Origin: Alkalimonas cellulosilytica | GTDB taxonomy: Bacteria; Pseudomonadota; Gammaproteobacteria; Enterobacterales; Alteromonadaceae | NCBI RefSeq assembly: GCF_036325985.1 | Contig: NZ_JAUHLI010000006.1 | Coordinates: 171,600 to 235,599 of the forward strand | Direction: 5' to 3' | DNA: 64,000 bases | Shown here: positions 1 to 9,225 of the stretch, piece after piece | Numbering within the stretch: position 1 is the first letter of the stretch | How the letters are laid out: each line of letters begins with the position of its first letter | Translations under genes and position numbers: made by a program | The notes under the pieces: generated by a model | The model's database searches: none | What the model saw: only the letters and a program-made list of their open reading frames with translations | Told to the model about the DNA's origin: nothing

Positions 1-1
1 G

Positions 2-1489
2 ACTGGTGAGCTTGTTGTGCAAGTGAGCCAGGAACCAGGTCATAGCTTTCTGGATAAAATGATTGCCCTGGTCGAGGGGGCTGAACGGAAAAAAACACCC
101 AATGAGCAAGCGTTAACCGTGTTGCTTGCCGCTCTGACAATGGTGTTTGTGTTGGTGGTTGCGACCCTGCCTCCTATAGCGAGTTTTTTGGACGTAAGTC
201 TGGATTATGTGATGCTGATTGCATTGCTGGTCTGCCTTATACCTACCACGATCGGCGGGTTATTGCCTGCGATTGGTATAGCTGGTATGAACCGTGCTTT
301 ACAAGCCAATGTGATTGCCAAGTCTGGTAAGGCGGTTGAAGTCGCCGGTGATATTGATACCTTATTGCTGGATAAAACGGGCACCATTACTTATGGTGAT
401 CGCCAGGCTACAGAGTTTTTACCAGTGCAAGGGGTAAGCATCACTCAGCTTGCCATAGCGGCAGGTATCAGCTCTTTGAACGATCCAACCCCGGAAGGAA
501 AGTCTGTTCTCAAACTAACACTTGATCACACCGACCTGCCGGAAGAGGTTGCTATTCAGGAGTCCATTCCATTTACTGCTGAAACCCGCATTTCCGGAAA
601 CACCCTTACCAACCAAAGCATCGCGGTAAAAGGCTCTGCCGATGCGATCATCAAATGGGCGTTGCAACGTGAGTTGCGGATCCCGGCGAATCTTGACCTT
701 CTGGTCAATCAGGTTGCCAAGTCAGGTGGCACCCCCTTGGTTGTTGCCATGGATACGGCCATTCTTGGTGTTGTCGCTTTAACCGATGTGATTAAACCTG
801 GCGTCGCGGAGCGTTTTGCCAGCTTACGGGCATTGGGCGTTAAAACCATTATGGTAACAGGGGATAACCCGGTGACAGCGGGGGTGATAGCCGCGCAGGC
901 TGGGGTGGATGACTTTGTTGCTGAAGCAAAGCCTGAAGACAAGCTGCAATTGATCCGACAAGAGCAAGACGCAGGCCGTTTGGTTGCGATGGTTGGGGAT
1001 GGTACCAACGATGCGCCAGCGCTTGCCCAAGCGGACATTGGTTTGGCCATGAACAATGGTACGCAAGCAGCCAAAGAGGCTGGCAACATGGTGGACTTGG
1101 ATTCGGATCCTACCAAGCTACTGGCCGTGGTTGAGATTGGCAAACAGCTGTTGATCACGCGTGGCGCTTTAACCACCTTCTCGCTGGCCAATGATGTTGC
1201 CAAGTACTTTGCCATTATTCCTGCCGTGTTTGCGGGGGCAATTCCCAGTATTGCCGCACTGAACTTTATGCAACTTCATAGTCCTGGCACTGCTGTCGTC
1301 TCTGCCTTGATATTTAATGCATTGATCATCCCTGCCTTAATTCCATTAGCCATGAGAGGTGTTCGTTTGAAAGCTGCCACAGCCGATGTGTTGTTAAAGC
1401 ACAACATGCTGATCTATGGCTTGGGTGGTGTTCTGGTGCCATTCGTGGCGATTAAAGGGATTGATATGTTTTTGTCGATGTTTCTATAG
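2..1489 (+). CDS. kdpB: Potassium-transporting P-type ATPase, KdpB subunit (5' end missing)
   Basis: This is the catalytic subunit of the KdpFABC high-affinity potassium pump in the inner membrane. The frame is open to the left edge, so only about the last 495 of roughly 680 residues are present and kdpA must lie outside. The phosphorylation motif DKTGT is visible, with the acceptor Asp codon at 371-373. The TGDN and GDGTNDAPALAQAD hinge motifs of P-type ATPases and the KdpB-type membrane motif CLIPTTIGGLL also stand out. A GTG at 17 is an internal codon and not the start, because the upstream residues also match KdpB. kdpC follows within 10 bases, so the two are one operon. Identification is very secure; only the 5' limit is unknown. 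Confidence 0.97.
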   Translation, partial: TGELVVQVSQEPGHSFLDKMIALVEGAERKKTPNEQALTVLLAALTMVFVLVVATLPPIASFLDVSLDYVMLIALLVCLIPTTIGGLLPAIGIAGMNRALQANVIAKSGKAVEVAGDIDTLLLDKTGTITYGDRQATEFLPVQGVSITQLAIAAGISSLNDPTPEGKSVLKLTLDHTDLPEEVAIQESIPFTAETRISGNTLTNQSIAVKGSADAIIKWALQRELRIPANLDLLVNQVAKSGGTPLVVAMDTAILGVVALTDVIKPGVAERFASLRALGVKTIMVTGDNPVTAGVIAAQAGVDDFVAEAKPEDKLQLIRQEQDAGRLVAMVGDGTNDAPALAQADIGLAMNNGTQAAKEAGNMVDLDSDPTKLLAVVEIGKQLLITRGALTTFSLANDVAKYFAIIPAVFAGAIPSIAALNFMQLHSPGTAVVSALIFNALIIPALIPLAMRGVRLKAATADVLLKHNMLIYGLGGVLVPFVAIKGIDMFLSMFL

Positions 1490-1498
1490 GTGGCTGCA

Positions 1499-2137
1499 AT
1501 GAACAAAATGAATCAGCAACACACTCTGTTGTTAACAGAGCTTCGGGGCGCTGCCGAGTTAAAGCGTGTTAGTGGCTTTACTCTGTTGTCCTTATTGGTC
1601 TGTGGTGTGCTCTACACGGGGTTAAGCACGCTCAGTGGAAGCCTGCTATTTCCTGAGCAGGCCAAAGGAAGTCTGATTGTGCATGATGGGGAAGTTCGTG
1701 GCTCTGTGTTGATTGCACAAGCTTTTGAGTCTGAGCGGTATGTCTATGGGCGTCCCAGTGCCGTTGATTATGACCCAACGGATACTGGTGGCAGTAACCT
1801 GGCGCCTTCCAATCCAGAGCTTAGATCGTTAGCAACTGGTTTCAGTCAGCGTATCCAGCAACGTGAGCAGGTCACTGCGCAACAGATTTCGGTTGAATTG
1901 ATTTCGATGTCAGGCTCGGGGTTGGATCCGCATATATCCCCAGGGGCAGCTTCTATGCAAGCTGCACGTGTTGCTGCTGCCAGAGGCGTTGATGAGTCTG
2001 CCATTGTCGCAGTGATCAATGAGCTTACAGAGCGACCTTCATTTGGAGTTTGGGGACAGGCCAGAGTCAATGTCTTGGCGCTGAATATCGCGTTGGATGA
2101 TCGCTTCCCGGTGTTGTCGACGCAAGAAACTTTGTAA
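1499..2137 (+). CDS. kdpC: Potassium-transporting ATPase KdpC subunit
   Basis: KdpC is the small single-span subunit of the Kdp pump and sits on the periplasmic side of the KdpA/KdpB complex. The 212-residue product has one membrane segment at about residues 27-50. It carries the family signatures GRPSA near residue 84 and GGSNLAPSNP at 97-106. The ATG at 1499 is preferred over a GTG at 1490, because an AGGTGG ribosome site overlapping the kdpB stop lies five bases upstream of the ATG. Length and motifs match ordinary KdpC. The spacing to kdpB implies translational coupling. Confidence 0.95.
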   Translation: MNKMNQQHTLLLTELRGAAELKRVSGFTLLSLLVCGVLYTGLSTLSGSLLFPEQAKGSLIVHDGEVRGSVLIAQAFESERYVYGRPSAVDYDPTDTGGSNLAPSNPELRSLATGFSQRIQQREQVTAQQISVELISMSGSGLDPHISPGAASMQAARVAAARGVDESAIVAVINELTERPSFGVWGQARVNVLALNIALDDRFPVLSTQETL

Positions 2138-2151
2138 TCGTAGAGGATTGT

Positions 2152-2892
2152 ATGAAAAAAATGACAGGTTTGATGACATTGAGTGCCATGATGGCTCTAC
2201 AGGGCTGGTGTGGAGGCCCGGTCTGGGCCAGCACAACCCCTGCGTTTGAGTTGGCTGGAGAGGCCGTGTTGATTTCAGACTACCGTTTTCGGGGCGTTTC
2301 ACAAACTGAGCGTAGCCCGGCTGTGCAGCTTGAGTATTCAGCCAGCCACACCTCGGGTTTTTACGCCACTGTCTGGGGATCGAATATCAGCTTCGGAGAT
2401 GGCAGTGTGGAGCTGGATACATTGTTGGGCTGGCAAGGGGACTTCGCTGAGTCATTTGGGCTTGATGTGGGGGTGATGCGTTACTGGTACCCGAACGCCG
2501 ATAGAACACAAGGCTACAATTACAATGAATGGTACGCTCACTTTTCCTGGCAACAACTTGAGCTTGGAATGCATTACAGCCCAGATTACTTTGGACAGGA
2601 TGTTGGTCGATTCAGTTACTGGTTTGGTCGCTATAGCTACAGTTTGCAGAGTTATGATGTATTTATATCATTAGGTTATAATCGGTTTGATTCCAGCACG
2701 GATTTGAATCAACTTTTAGGGGCATTCGATGGCCGTAAGTCGGCCTATTGGGATTACCAGCTTGGAGTGAGCTGGAATTTTGCTGACGATTGGGCCTTTA
2801 GTTTAGCTTGGGTTGGTACCTCAATTGGGCGCAGTCAATGCCTTGAGGACTGTCAAAGTCGGGCTGTTTTTTCATTAAACCGGAGTTTTTAA
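2152..2892 (+). CDS. TorF-family putative outer-membrane porin within the kdp operon
   Basis: The 246-residue product begins with a signal peptide (residues 1-26, cleavage after VWA). The mature part is rich in alternating aromatic and polar residues and ends in NRSF, as expected for an outer-membrane beta-barrel. The segment SDYRFRGVSQT at residues 42-52 is typical of the TorF/Gcw_chp family of predicted porins (TIGR02001-like). The gene lies 14 bases after kdpC and 4 bases before kdpD, so it is almost certainly co-transcribed with the pump and sensor. Function has not been shown for this family member. The context suggests a barrel that helps potassium cross the outer membrane or shapes the envelope when potassium is scarce; that is inference. 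Confidence 0.82.
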   Translation: MKKMTGLMTLSAMMALQGWCGGPVWASTTPAFELAGEAVLISDYRFRGVSQTERSPAVQLEYSASHTSGFYATVWGSNISFGDGSVELDTLLGWQGDFAESFGLDVGVMRYWYPNADRTQGYNYNEWYAHFSWQQLELGMHYSPDYFGQDVGRFSYWFGRYSYSLQSYDVFISLGYNRFDSSTDLNQLLGAFDGRKSAYWDYQLGVSWNFADDWAFSLAWVGTSIGRSQCLEDCQSRAVFSLNRSF

Positions 2893-2896
2893 ATCC

Positions 2897-5524
2897 ATGC
2901 CAGACCAACGACAAGCCGATATTTTACTGAAGCGATTGAAGCAGAATGACAAAGGAAAGTTGACCTTGTTTCTGGGGGCCGCTCCCGGGGTGGGGAAAAC
3001 CTTTGCAATGCTAAGTGCAGCGAAAGTCAAAAGTGCACAGGGAGTCAATTTGTTGGTTGGTCTGGTTGAAACGCATGGTCGGGAAGATACTGAGCAGATG
3101 TTGTCGGGGTTACCCATACTACCGCCATTATCCATTCAGTATCACTCGGCCAGTATTGATGAGTTTGACCTTGATGCCGCATTGGTGCGAAAGCCTTCCT
3201 TGATTCTGGTGGATGAATTGGCACACACCAATGCACCAGGCAGCCGGAATCGCTTCCGCTATCAGGATATTGAAGAGTTACTGGCAAAAGGCATCGATGT
3301 ATACAGCACAGTCAATATCCAACACATGGCCAGTTTGAATGACCTGGTGCTGAAAGTTACCGGAGTTAGGGTTCAGGAAACAGTCCCGGATCGGGTGTTT
3401 GACTTAGCCTCTGAAATACAATTTATCGATTTGCCCCCGGACGGTCTGATTGAGCGCTTGCAAGATGGTAAGGTGTATGTGCCGGATTATGCGCGCGATG
3501 CGTTGGATAGATTCTTTACCCGTGAAAATTTGACTGCCTTGCGGGAGATGGCTGTACGGGAAGTTTTGGTTCGGGTCGATTCCAATCTCTCTGAAGAACT
3601 GATGGCAAAAGCAAAGCTGCCGGGCTATAGCATCCAGGATAAGTTGCTGGTGATGATTAGTAGCAACCGAAACCACGACTATCTGATTCGGCAGGGGCGG
3701 CAGATTGCCGACCGTCGTCAGATCACATGGTATGTACTCTGGGTTGACACGGGTCGTACCTTGTCAACCTTGCAGCGTGCACGCTTAAAAGCCAGCCTTG
3801 ATTTAGCCACCGAGCTTGGTGCTCAGGCGATCACCTTGCGAGGTCAGAGTAGCTTTGCCGGCGTAGTGCCTTTTTTGCAGGAAAACCGGGTAAGTACGGT
3901 GTTAGTGGGAAATCCTGCGGTTAAATGGCGTTTTTGGCGCAAACCTTTGTACCAGCGATTGATTGAAGCCGGTATGTCTTTGGAGGTCTCAGTCTATACA
4001 TTGTCGGAGCATGCTCCCGCTTTGATCAAGCCGGTGACCACGAGTGGTTTTGTTGGCAGAAAGCTTGGCTATGCAGTGGGCGCAGGTGCTGTGGTCTTGG
4101 CCACCGCTCTGGCAATTTTGGCCAGTCACTATTTAAGCAGTGGCAATTTAGTGCTGCTTTATGTCGCTGCAGTTGTGGTTACAGGGCTTCGTTATGGCTC
4201 GCGACCTGCACTGTCTGCCGCGTTGCTATCATTCCTAAGCTTTAACTTTTTCCTGACAAAGCCCTTCTATACTTTTGCCGTAACCTACCAGGATGATGTC
4301 GCAACACTGATTTTTTTATCATTCATTGGCATTATCAGTGGACCGGCAGCATCGCGTGTGCGTCGGCAACTTATTTTGTTGAACGAATCCAGCCGTTTTT
4401 CTGAGAGCTTGCGGATTTTTGCTGAATCCTTAACGCGCTTTACGCAGAAGCGGGAAGTGTATCAGCAGCTTGAATCGATTTGCCAATTGCAACTGAAGTT
4501 AAGCTGCTCTGTGGTAGATAAGGAGCTATTGGAGCCATTAAGTGTTAAGGAGCAATCTGCGGTAGCCTGGGTGTTTGCCAATAATGTACCTGCCGGCCGT
4601 TTTTACAATACGCTATCGTCATTAGAAAAGACTTTTTTCCCGATCTCCAACCAGCAGCAGGTGTTTGCCGTAGCTGTGGTTTGCTTTCCATCAACAGCGA
4701 CACAAATCAGTGTCTTCCAGCAGCAGTTGATTACGGCGTTATTGCAGCAGGCTGCGACCACCATGCACCGGTTGGAATTAAGCACCGCATTGGAAAGCTC
4801 GCGCCTCAAAGCCGAAGTTGAACAGTTGCGTACCGCCTTGTTGTCTTCAGTATCCCATGACTTGAAATCACCGCTGGCTGCAATGATAGGCGCTGCTGAG
4901 ACTTTAAAGCATCGTCAGCAGCAATTGAGTGCGGAGGATAAAGCAGAGCTGATTGATGCGCTTTGCAGCGAAAGTAACCGACTGGAAAATTACATTCAGA
5001 ATCTGCTGGATATGACCCGGCTTGGCTATGGTACCCTTAAGATTGAGCGTGATTGGGTACAGGTAAGCGATATTATTGGCAGTGCCGTACAGCGGCTGAA
5101 ACGCTATCAACCGGATGCGAGGGTTCAGGTGCAGCTGCAGCAATCGGATTTGCTGATTTATGTGCATGCCGCTTTGATCGAGCAAGCACTGTTTAATGTG
5201 CTGGAAAATGCCGTGCGCTTCAATCCGCAGGATGCCCCCGTGACCATTGTGCAGTCTGTGTTGGCGCAAGATTTGCTACTGCAAGTCCTTGATCAGGGAC
5301 CAGGTGTGCCAGAGCAAGACCGGGAGCATATCTTTGATATGTTTTTCGTGGTGGCATCGGGCGATAGCAAGAAGAGTAACACTGGTATGGGGCTGGCCAT
5401 TTGCAAAGGCATGATAGGTGCACATGGTGGCACTGTTCGTGTACGGGAAAACCTCTCAGGCAAGGGCGCTTGCTTTGAACTGTCACTGCCGTTAAACGAA
5501 CTGAACCAGCCTGAACTGCATTAA
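2897..5524 (+). CDS. kdpD: Sensor histidine kinase KdpD
   Basis: KdpD is the membrane sensor kinase that controls kdp expression through KdpE. The 875-residue protein has the usual order. The N-terminal KdpD domain has a Walker A motif (GAAPGVGKT, Lys34) and the DELAHTN motif at about 106. A universal-stress-protein-like domain spans about 250-370. A four-helix membrane block follows at about 390-490, then a GAF-like linker, and a kinase core with His654 in SVSHDLKSPL and the N and G boxes near 770-850. It follows the TorF-type gene by 4 bases. Its stop overlaps the convergent ktrB stop by 4 bases. kdpE is not next to it but about 3.7 kb downstream, which is unusual. Confidence 0.97.
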   Translation: MPDQRQADILLKRLKQNDKGKLTLFLGAAPGVGKTFAMLSAAKVKSAQGVNLLVGLVETHGREDTEQMLSGLPILPPLSIQYHSASIDEFDLDAALVRKPSLILVDELAHTNAPGSRNRFRYQDIEELLAKGIDVYSTVNIQHMASLNDLVLKVTGVRVQETVPDRVFDLASEIQFIDLPPDGLIERLQDGKVYVPDYARDALDRFFTRENLTALREMAVREVLVRVDSNLSEELMAKAKLPGYSIQDKLLVMISSNRNHDYLIRQGRQIADRRQITWYVLWVDTGRTLSTLQRARLKASLDLATELGAQAITLRGQSSFAGVVPFLQENRVSTVLVGNPAVKWRFWRKPLYQRLIEAGMSLEVSVYTLSEHAPALIKPVTTSGFVGRKLGYAVGAGAVVLATALAILASHYLSSGNLVLLYVAAVVVTGLRYGSRPALSAALLSFLSFNFFLTKPFYTFAVTYQDDVATLIFLSFIGIISGPAASRVRRQLILLNESSRFSESLRIFAESLTRFTQKREVYQQLESICQLQLKLSCSVVDKELLEPLSVKEQSAVAWVFANNVPAGRFYNTLSSLEKTFFPISNQQQVFAVAVVCFPSTATQISVFQQQLITALLQQAATTMHRLELSTALESSRLKAEVEQLRTALLSSVSHDLKSPLAAMIGAAETLKHRQQQLSAEDKAELIDALCSESNRLENYIQNLLDMTRLGYGTLKIERDWVQVSDIIGSAVQRLKRYQPDARVQVQLQQSDLLIYVHAALIEQALFNVLENAVRFNPQDAPVTIVQSVLAQDLLLQVLDQGPGVPEQDREHIFDMFFVVASGDSKKSNTGMGLAICKGMIGAHGGTVRVRENLSGKGACFELSLPLNELNQPELH

Positions 5525-6891
5525 CCAACCTGAAAGCGCGACTCCGGGTACTTTACTTTCTTCTGCTTGGGTGTCGCCAGAAAATAGGCCAGCGTGAGCG
5601 GTCCAAGCCGACCGGCAATCATCAGGACAATCAGTACTGTCTGGCCTGCGGCGGATAGCTCACCGGTTAAGCCGCGCGATAAACCGACCGTGCTCAAGGC
5701 GGAAACAGCTTCAAAGGCGATGTCCAGAAAGTCGGCATCTTCCATCACAGTCAAGGTAAAAATGGCCAGAAAGGTCAGCATCATGGAAACCACCGTTAGT
5801 GCCAGGGCCTTCATCACCAAAGCCGGCGGCACCGTGCGTTTCATCAGGGTCACCTGCTGGCGGCGGCGCAAAAAAGCATAGGTGGCCATCAGCAGTATGA
5901 CAAAGGTGCCCACTTTGATGCCACTGGCGGTACTCAGGGAGCCACCGCCGATAAACATCAGTAGCAAGGTAAAGACGGTGGTCGCTTGCGTCAGCTCATC
6001 GGTGGGTAGGGTATTAAAACCTGCGGTTCTTGGCGTGACCGCCTGAAACCAAGCCGCCAGCGCCTGATCAGCCAGCGACAGGCTGGCTAGGGTGGCGGGG
6101 TTGCCATATTCCAGCAGCCATATGACGAAGAAAGCGATAAGGTTGATCCACAAGGTTGCCCAGAGCACCATGCGGGTGTTGGTGCTTAGCCGCAAGTGCC
6201 GGCTGTTGCTGCGAAGATCGATCAGGACTGCAAAACCAATCCCACCAATGATAAACAAGGCGGTGATGATGCCATTGACGGCGACAGAGCCGGCATAGGG
6301 CATCAGGCTATCGGCTGATAAGGCAAAGCCGGCATTATTAAAGGCCGAAATGGTGTAAAAGAAGGCGTGGTAGCTGGCTGTGGCCAGGCCAAGTTCAGAC
6401 CACCAGGTGAGTGTAAGCAGCAAAAAGCCAATGGATTCGATCACCAATGAGTAAAGCAGCACGGCTTTAGCGGTCTGAACAACCCGTGCCAGGCTGGTTT
6501 GCCCCATGGCCTCCTGCGCTGCCATTTGCTGGCCTAAACCAATTTTTGCCCCCAGGCTGACCGCCGCTATCACCGCAAAGGTCATAAAACCCAAGCCTCC
6601 TGCCTGGATCAGTGCGGCAATCACCAACTGGCCAAACAAGGTGAAGTGACTGCCGGTATCCACCACCACCAGCCCCGTGACTGTCACGGCTGAGGTTGCG
6701 GTAAAGAGTGCCTGCAGCAGCGTCAGTGGGGCCGTGGTTGCCATCGGTAACAACAGCAATACGCTGCCGGTTAGGATCAGCATCAGAAAGCTCAGTGCCA
6801 GGATCGCTGGTGGGCTTAATGCCAGAAAATGTTGTCTGGTAGTTTGTATGGTGCGGTAATGGCTGGTGTGCGGATCCCAGTTTTTAATCAT
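5521..6891 (-). CDS. ktrB: KtrB/TrkH-type potassium channel-like transporter subunit
   Basis: This 456-residue membrane protein is the ion-translocating subunit of a Ktr system, a sodium-dependent potassium uptake channel regulated by a KtrA ring. Four pore-loop repeats are recognisable: TATSAVTVTGL near residue 65, SAFNNAGFAL near 185, TPRTAGFNTL near 285 and SALSTVGLSRGL near 390. Each carries the conserved filter glycine. The ATG at 6891 overlaps the ktrA stop by one base (TGATG), so translation is coupled; a TTG one codon further upstream is less likely. The gene converges on kdpD with a 4-base overlap. KtrB rather than TrkH is chosen from length, the paired KtrA and the presence of a separate TrkH-like gene at 7727. 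Confidence 0.92.
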   Translation of the reverse strand: MIKNWDPHTSHYRTIQTTRQHFLALSPPAILALSFLMLILTGSVLLLLPMATTAPLTLLQALFTATSAVTVTGLVVVDTGSHFTLFGQLVIAALIQAGGLGFMTFAVIAAVSLGAKIGLGQQMAAQEAMGQTSLARVVQTAKAVLLYSLVIESIGFLLLTLTWWSELGLATASYHAFFYTISAFNNAGFALSADSLMPYAGSVAVNGIITALFIIGGIGFAVLIDLRSNSRHLRLSTNTRMVLWATLWINLIAFFVIWLLEYGNPATLASLSLADQALAAWFQAVTPRTAGFNTLPTDELTQATTVFTLLLMFIGGGSLSTASGIKVGTFVILLMATYAFLRRRQQVTLMKRTVPPALVMKALALTVVSMMLTFLAIFTLTVMEDADFLDIAFEAVSALSTVGLSRGLTGELSAAGQTVLIVLMIAGRLGPLTLAYFLATPKQKKVKYPESRFQVG

Positions 6892-7544
6892 CAAATTAGT
6901 CTCGGAGCCAGGCTTTTTAATACGGTCAAAGGGCCAGCCAGTACCAGGGTATCGTGAGCTTCCAGTACAAAATCGGCTGGCACTGGGGAAAATACATCCT
7001 TACGGCGTTTGACTAAAAAGCCATGCACAAAGGCGCTGGCATCCTTGAGCAGCTGTGCCAGAGTCTGACCTTGCAACTTTTCGATGATCTCAATCTCAAC
7101 CAGATAGATGTTGTGTCCAAGCGCCATGTATTGATTCACCATCGGGTAGTTCAGGGCTTGCGCAACCCGGATCCCCATTTCCTCTTCCGGATGAATGATG
7201 CGACTGACACCCAGCTTTGACAGAATGCTGTGATGGGATTTGGACGATGCTTTGACCCAGATATTGTTAATACCCAGGTTTTTCAAATGCAGCACACACA
7301 AGATACTGGCCTCGAGATTTTCGCCGATGGCGACTAACACTGCATCGCACTGGCCAATATTCAATTCCCTTAATGCGTCTTCATCGGTGGCATCAATGAT
7401 AGCGGCATAGCTTAGTTTGTCGGCCACACGGGCAACGAACTTTTCGCAACTGTCCAGCCCTATCACCTGATGTCCCAGGCTCATAAGCTCCAACGAGGCG
7501 CTGCCACCAAAACGCCCCAGACCAATGACTGCAAATTGTGCCAT
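6891..7544 (-). CDS. ktrA: KtrA/TrkA-type regulatory subunit of potassium uptake
   Basis: This 217-residue cytosolic protein gates KtrB. It has an N-terminal RCK/TrkA_N Rossmann fold with the glycine motif GLGRFGGS at residues 8-15 and Asp31 at the end of the second strand, the pattern for NAD-type nucleotide binding. A C-terminal TrkA_C domain covers roughly residues 140-217. The length fits KtrA, which has one RCK unit, and not the twice-as-long TrkA. It is the first gene of the ktrA-ktrB operon and is read away from trkH. The 182 bases between 7545 and 7726 must hold both promoters; I could not assign clear -35/-10 boxes there. Confidence 0.92.
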   Translation of the reverse strand: MAQFAVIGLGRFGGSASLELMSLGHQVIGLDSCEKFVARVADKLSYAAIIDATDEDALRELNIGQCDAVLVAIGENLEASILCVLHLKNLGINNIWVKASSKSHHSILSKLGVSRIIHPEEEMGIRVAQALNYPMVNQYMALGHNIYLVEIEIIEKLQGQTLAQLLKDASAFVHGFLVKRRKDVFSPVPADFVLEAHDTLVLAGPLTVLKSLAPRLI

Positions 7545-7726
7545 CTTTGCACCTACTCCTGTGATCAGTTGGCGGCTATTAAAGCCAGTTTGGGCAAAAG
7601 CTCAAGAGGACGGCTGATTTCTTTATGAAAAATTTACGCTTCAGGCTGCTTCTATATGGCATTTTTACGGTGGAGCTGTCTTGGTTGATTTAGGATCGTC
7701 CCAGGACTAAGTGAGACTGATCATCC

Positions 7727-9199
7727 ATGTTTGTGACCTCTGCTGCCACATCGGCCAATCGCCGCAGTGTTTTTTACCGGGTATTCGGTTATTTGTTGCT
7801 TTTTCTGGCCACGGCTGAGCTGTTAACTGCCGCCGTGTCTGCCTGGTATGCAGAGAGAACCATCTGGGCATTTTTACTGAGCAGCATCATCACCGCAGCG
7901 GTTGGTGGCAGCTTGTTGTATCTGGCCGGCCAGGAAATCAGGCTGATTAAACGCAATCTCTTTCTGGTGACGGCGTTGGGTTGGATTTTATTCAGTGCTT
8001 TTGCAACCATCCCTCTGTACCTGGCTTTGGATGGCATATCACGAGTGGATGCATGGTTTGAAGCGGTTTCGGCGGTGACCACCACCGGCTCGACCATTTT
8101 GAGTGATATTGAGTCGTTGCCAAAAGGAGTGTTGTTTTGGCGGGCATTTTTACAATGGTTTGGTGGGATTGGCATTATCGCCATGGCGGTTGCTGTGTTG
8201 CCAGCGCTGAAAGTAGGAGGCATGAAGCTATTCCAGACGGAAAGCTCAGATATTTCTGAGAAAATGCTGCCGCAAAGCAGCCGGGTATCGATGGCAATTT
8301 TGTGGGTGTATGGTGGTTTAAGTCTATTAGCGATGCTGAGCTACTGGCTGGGTGGTATGAGTGCGTTTGATGCCATTACCCATGGCATGACGTCTGTGGC
8401 GACAGGAGGTTTTGCCAACTACGATGCGTCGTTTGGACACTTTAACGACAAGCCCTGGCTGTTGTGGTTGGCTAGTCTCTGGATGTTGCTGGCTGCTTTG
8501 CCCTTTATTCTTTATGTTGGCATGCTGCGTGGCGATCCCTGGTTGCTGCTGAGGGATCCTCAGGTTCGGGCTTTTCTGCTCGTAGTGTTCATCGCAGTGC
8601 TGGGGCTGACACTCTATCTGTCTGTGCAAGGCAGGGATTGGTTTGATGCGCTGACGCAGGTAACTTTTAATGTGGTGTCGATCATTACCACCTGTGGCTA
8701 TGCGTCAGAAGACTACAGCATGTGGGGCACCATGGCTTTTATTGCCTTCTTCTATTTGACCTTTAGCGGGGGCTGTGCAGGCTCCACATCAGGAGGGCTG
8801 AAAATATTTCGCAGTCAGTTGTCATTTTATCTGCTGATCCGTCAGCTCAGGTTGTTGATCCATCCGAATGCGGTCTTTGTGCAGCACTATGCCGGCAAAC
8901 GGGTCGATGATCAGTTGCTTGGCTCCGTACTGTCGTTTTGCTTTATTTTCTTTGCCACGATAGCTTTGCTAGCCTTTGTGTTGTCGTTGTTCGGGCTTGA
9001 TCCTATCACTTCCATCACAGGGGCTGCCACGGCAGTGAGTAATGTGGGGCCAGGCCTTGGTGATGTTATTGGGCCGGCCGGAAACTTTGCGCCATTGCCT
9101 GATGGTGCTAAATTGGCGTTGTCGCTAGGCATGCTGTTAGGGCGACTGGAAATTTTGACTCTGTTGGTGTTGTTTGTCCCCATGTATTGGCGGTACTGA
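7727..9199 (+). CDS. trkH: TrkH-family potassium uptake membrane protein
   Basis: The 490-residue inner-membrane protein is a TrkH-type potassium transporter of full length for the family. The four pore-loop filters are visible: AVTTTGSTIL near residue 113, MTSVATGGFANY near 221, ITTCGYASEDY near 319 and AVSNVGPGLG near 436. TrkH normally works with TrkA (two RCK units); no trkA lies in the window, so it may use KtrA from the divergent gene or a TrkA encoded elsewhere. Its 3' end lies only 26 bases before the proposed start of kdpE, and the kdpE reading frame is already open inside trkH. This suggests co-expression of a low-affinity transporter with the Kdp response regulator. Confidence 0.93.
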   Translation: MFVTSAATSANRRSVFYRVFGYLLLFLATAELLTAAVSAWYAERTIWAFLLSSIITAAVGGSLLYLAGQEIRLIKRNLFLVTALGWILFSAFATIPLYLALDGISRVDAWFEAVSAVTTTGSTILSDIESLPKGVLFWRAFLQWFGGIGIIAMAVAVLPALKVGGMKLFQTESSDISEKMLPQSSRVSMAILWVYGGLSLLAMLSYWLGGMSAFDAITHGMTSVATGGFANYDASFGHFNDKPWLLWLASLWMLLAALPFILYVGMLRGDPWLLLRDPQVRAFLLVVFIAVLGLTLYLSVQGRDWFDALTQVTFNVVSIITTCGYASEDYSMWGTMAFIAFFYLTFSGGCAGSTSGGLKIFRSQLSFYLLIRQLRLLIHPNAVFVQHYAGKRVDDQLLGSVLSFCFIFFATIALLAFVLSLFGLDPITSITGAATAVSNVGPGLGDVIGPAGNFAPLPDGAKLALSLGMLLGRLEILTLLVLFVPMYWRY

Positions 9200-9225
9200 T
9201 ACCATTTTTGAACGAGAACACAACG

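Noticed and set aside
709..1215. 168-codon minus-strand open frame
   Set aside because: Antisense to the highly conserved P-type ATPase core of kdpB.
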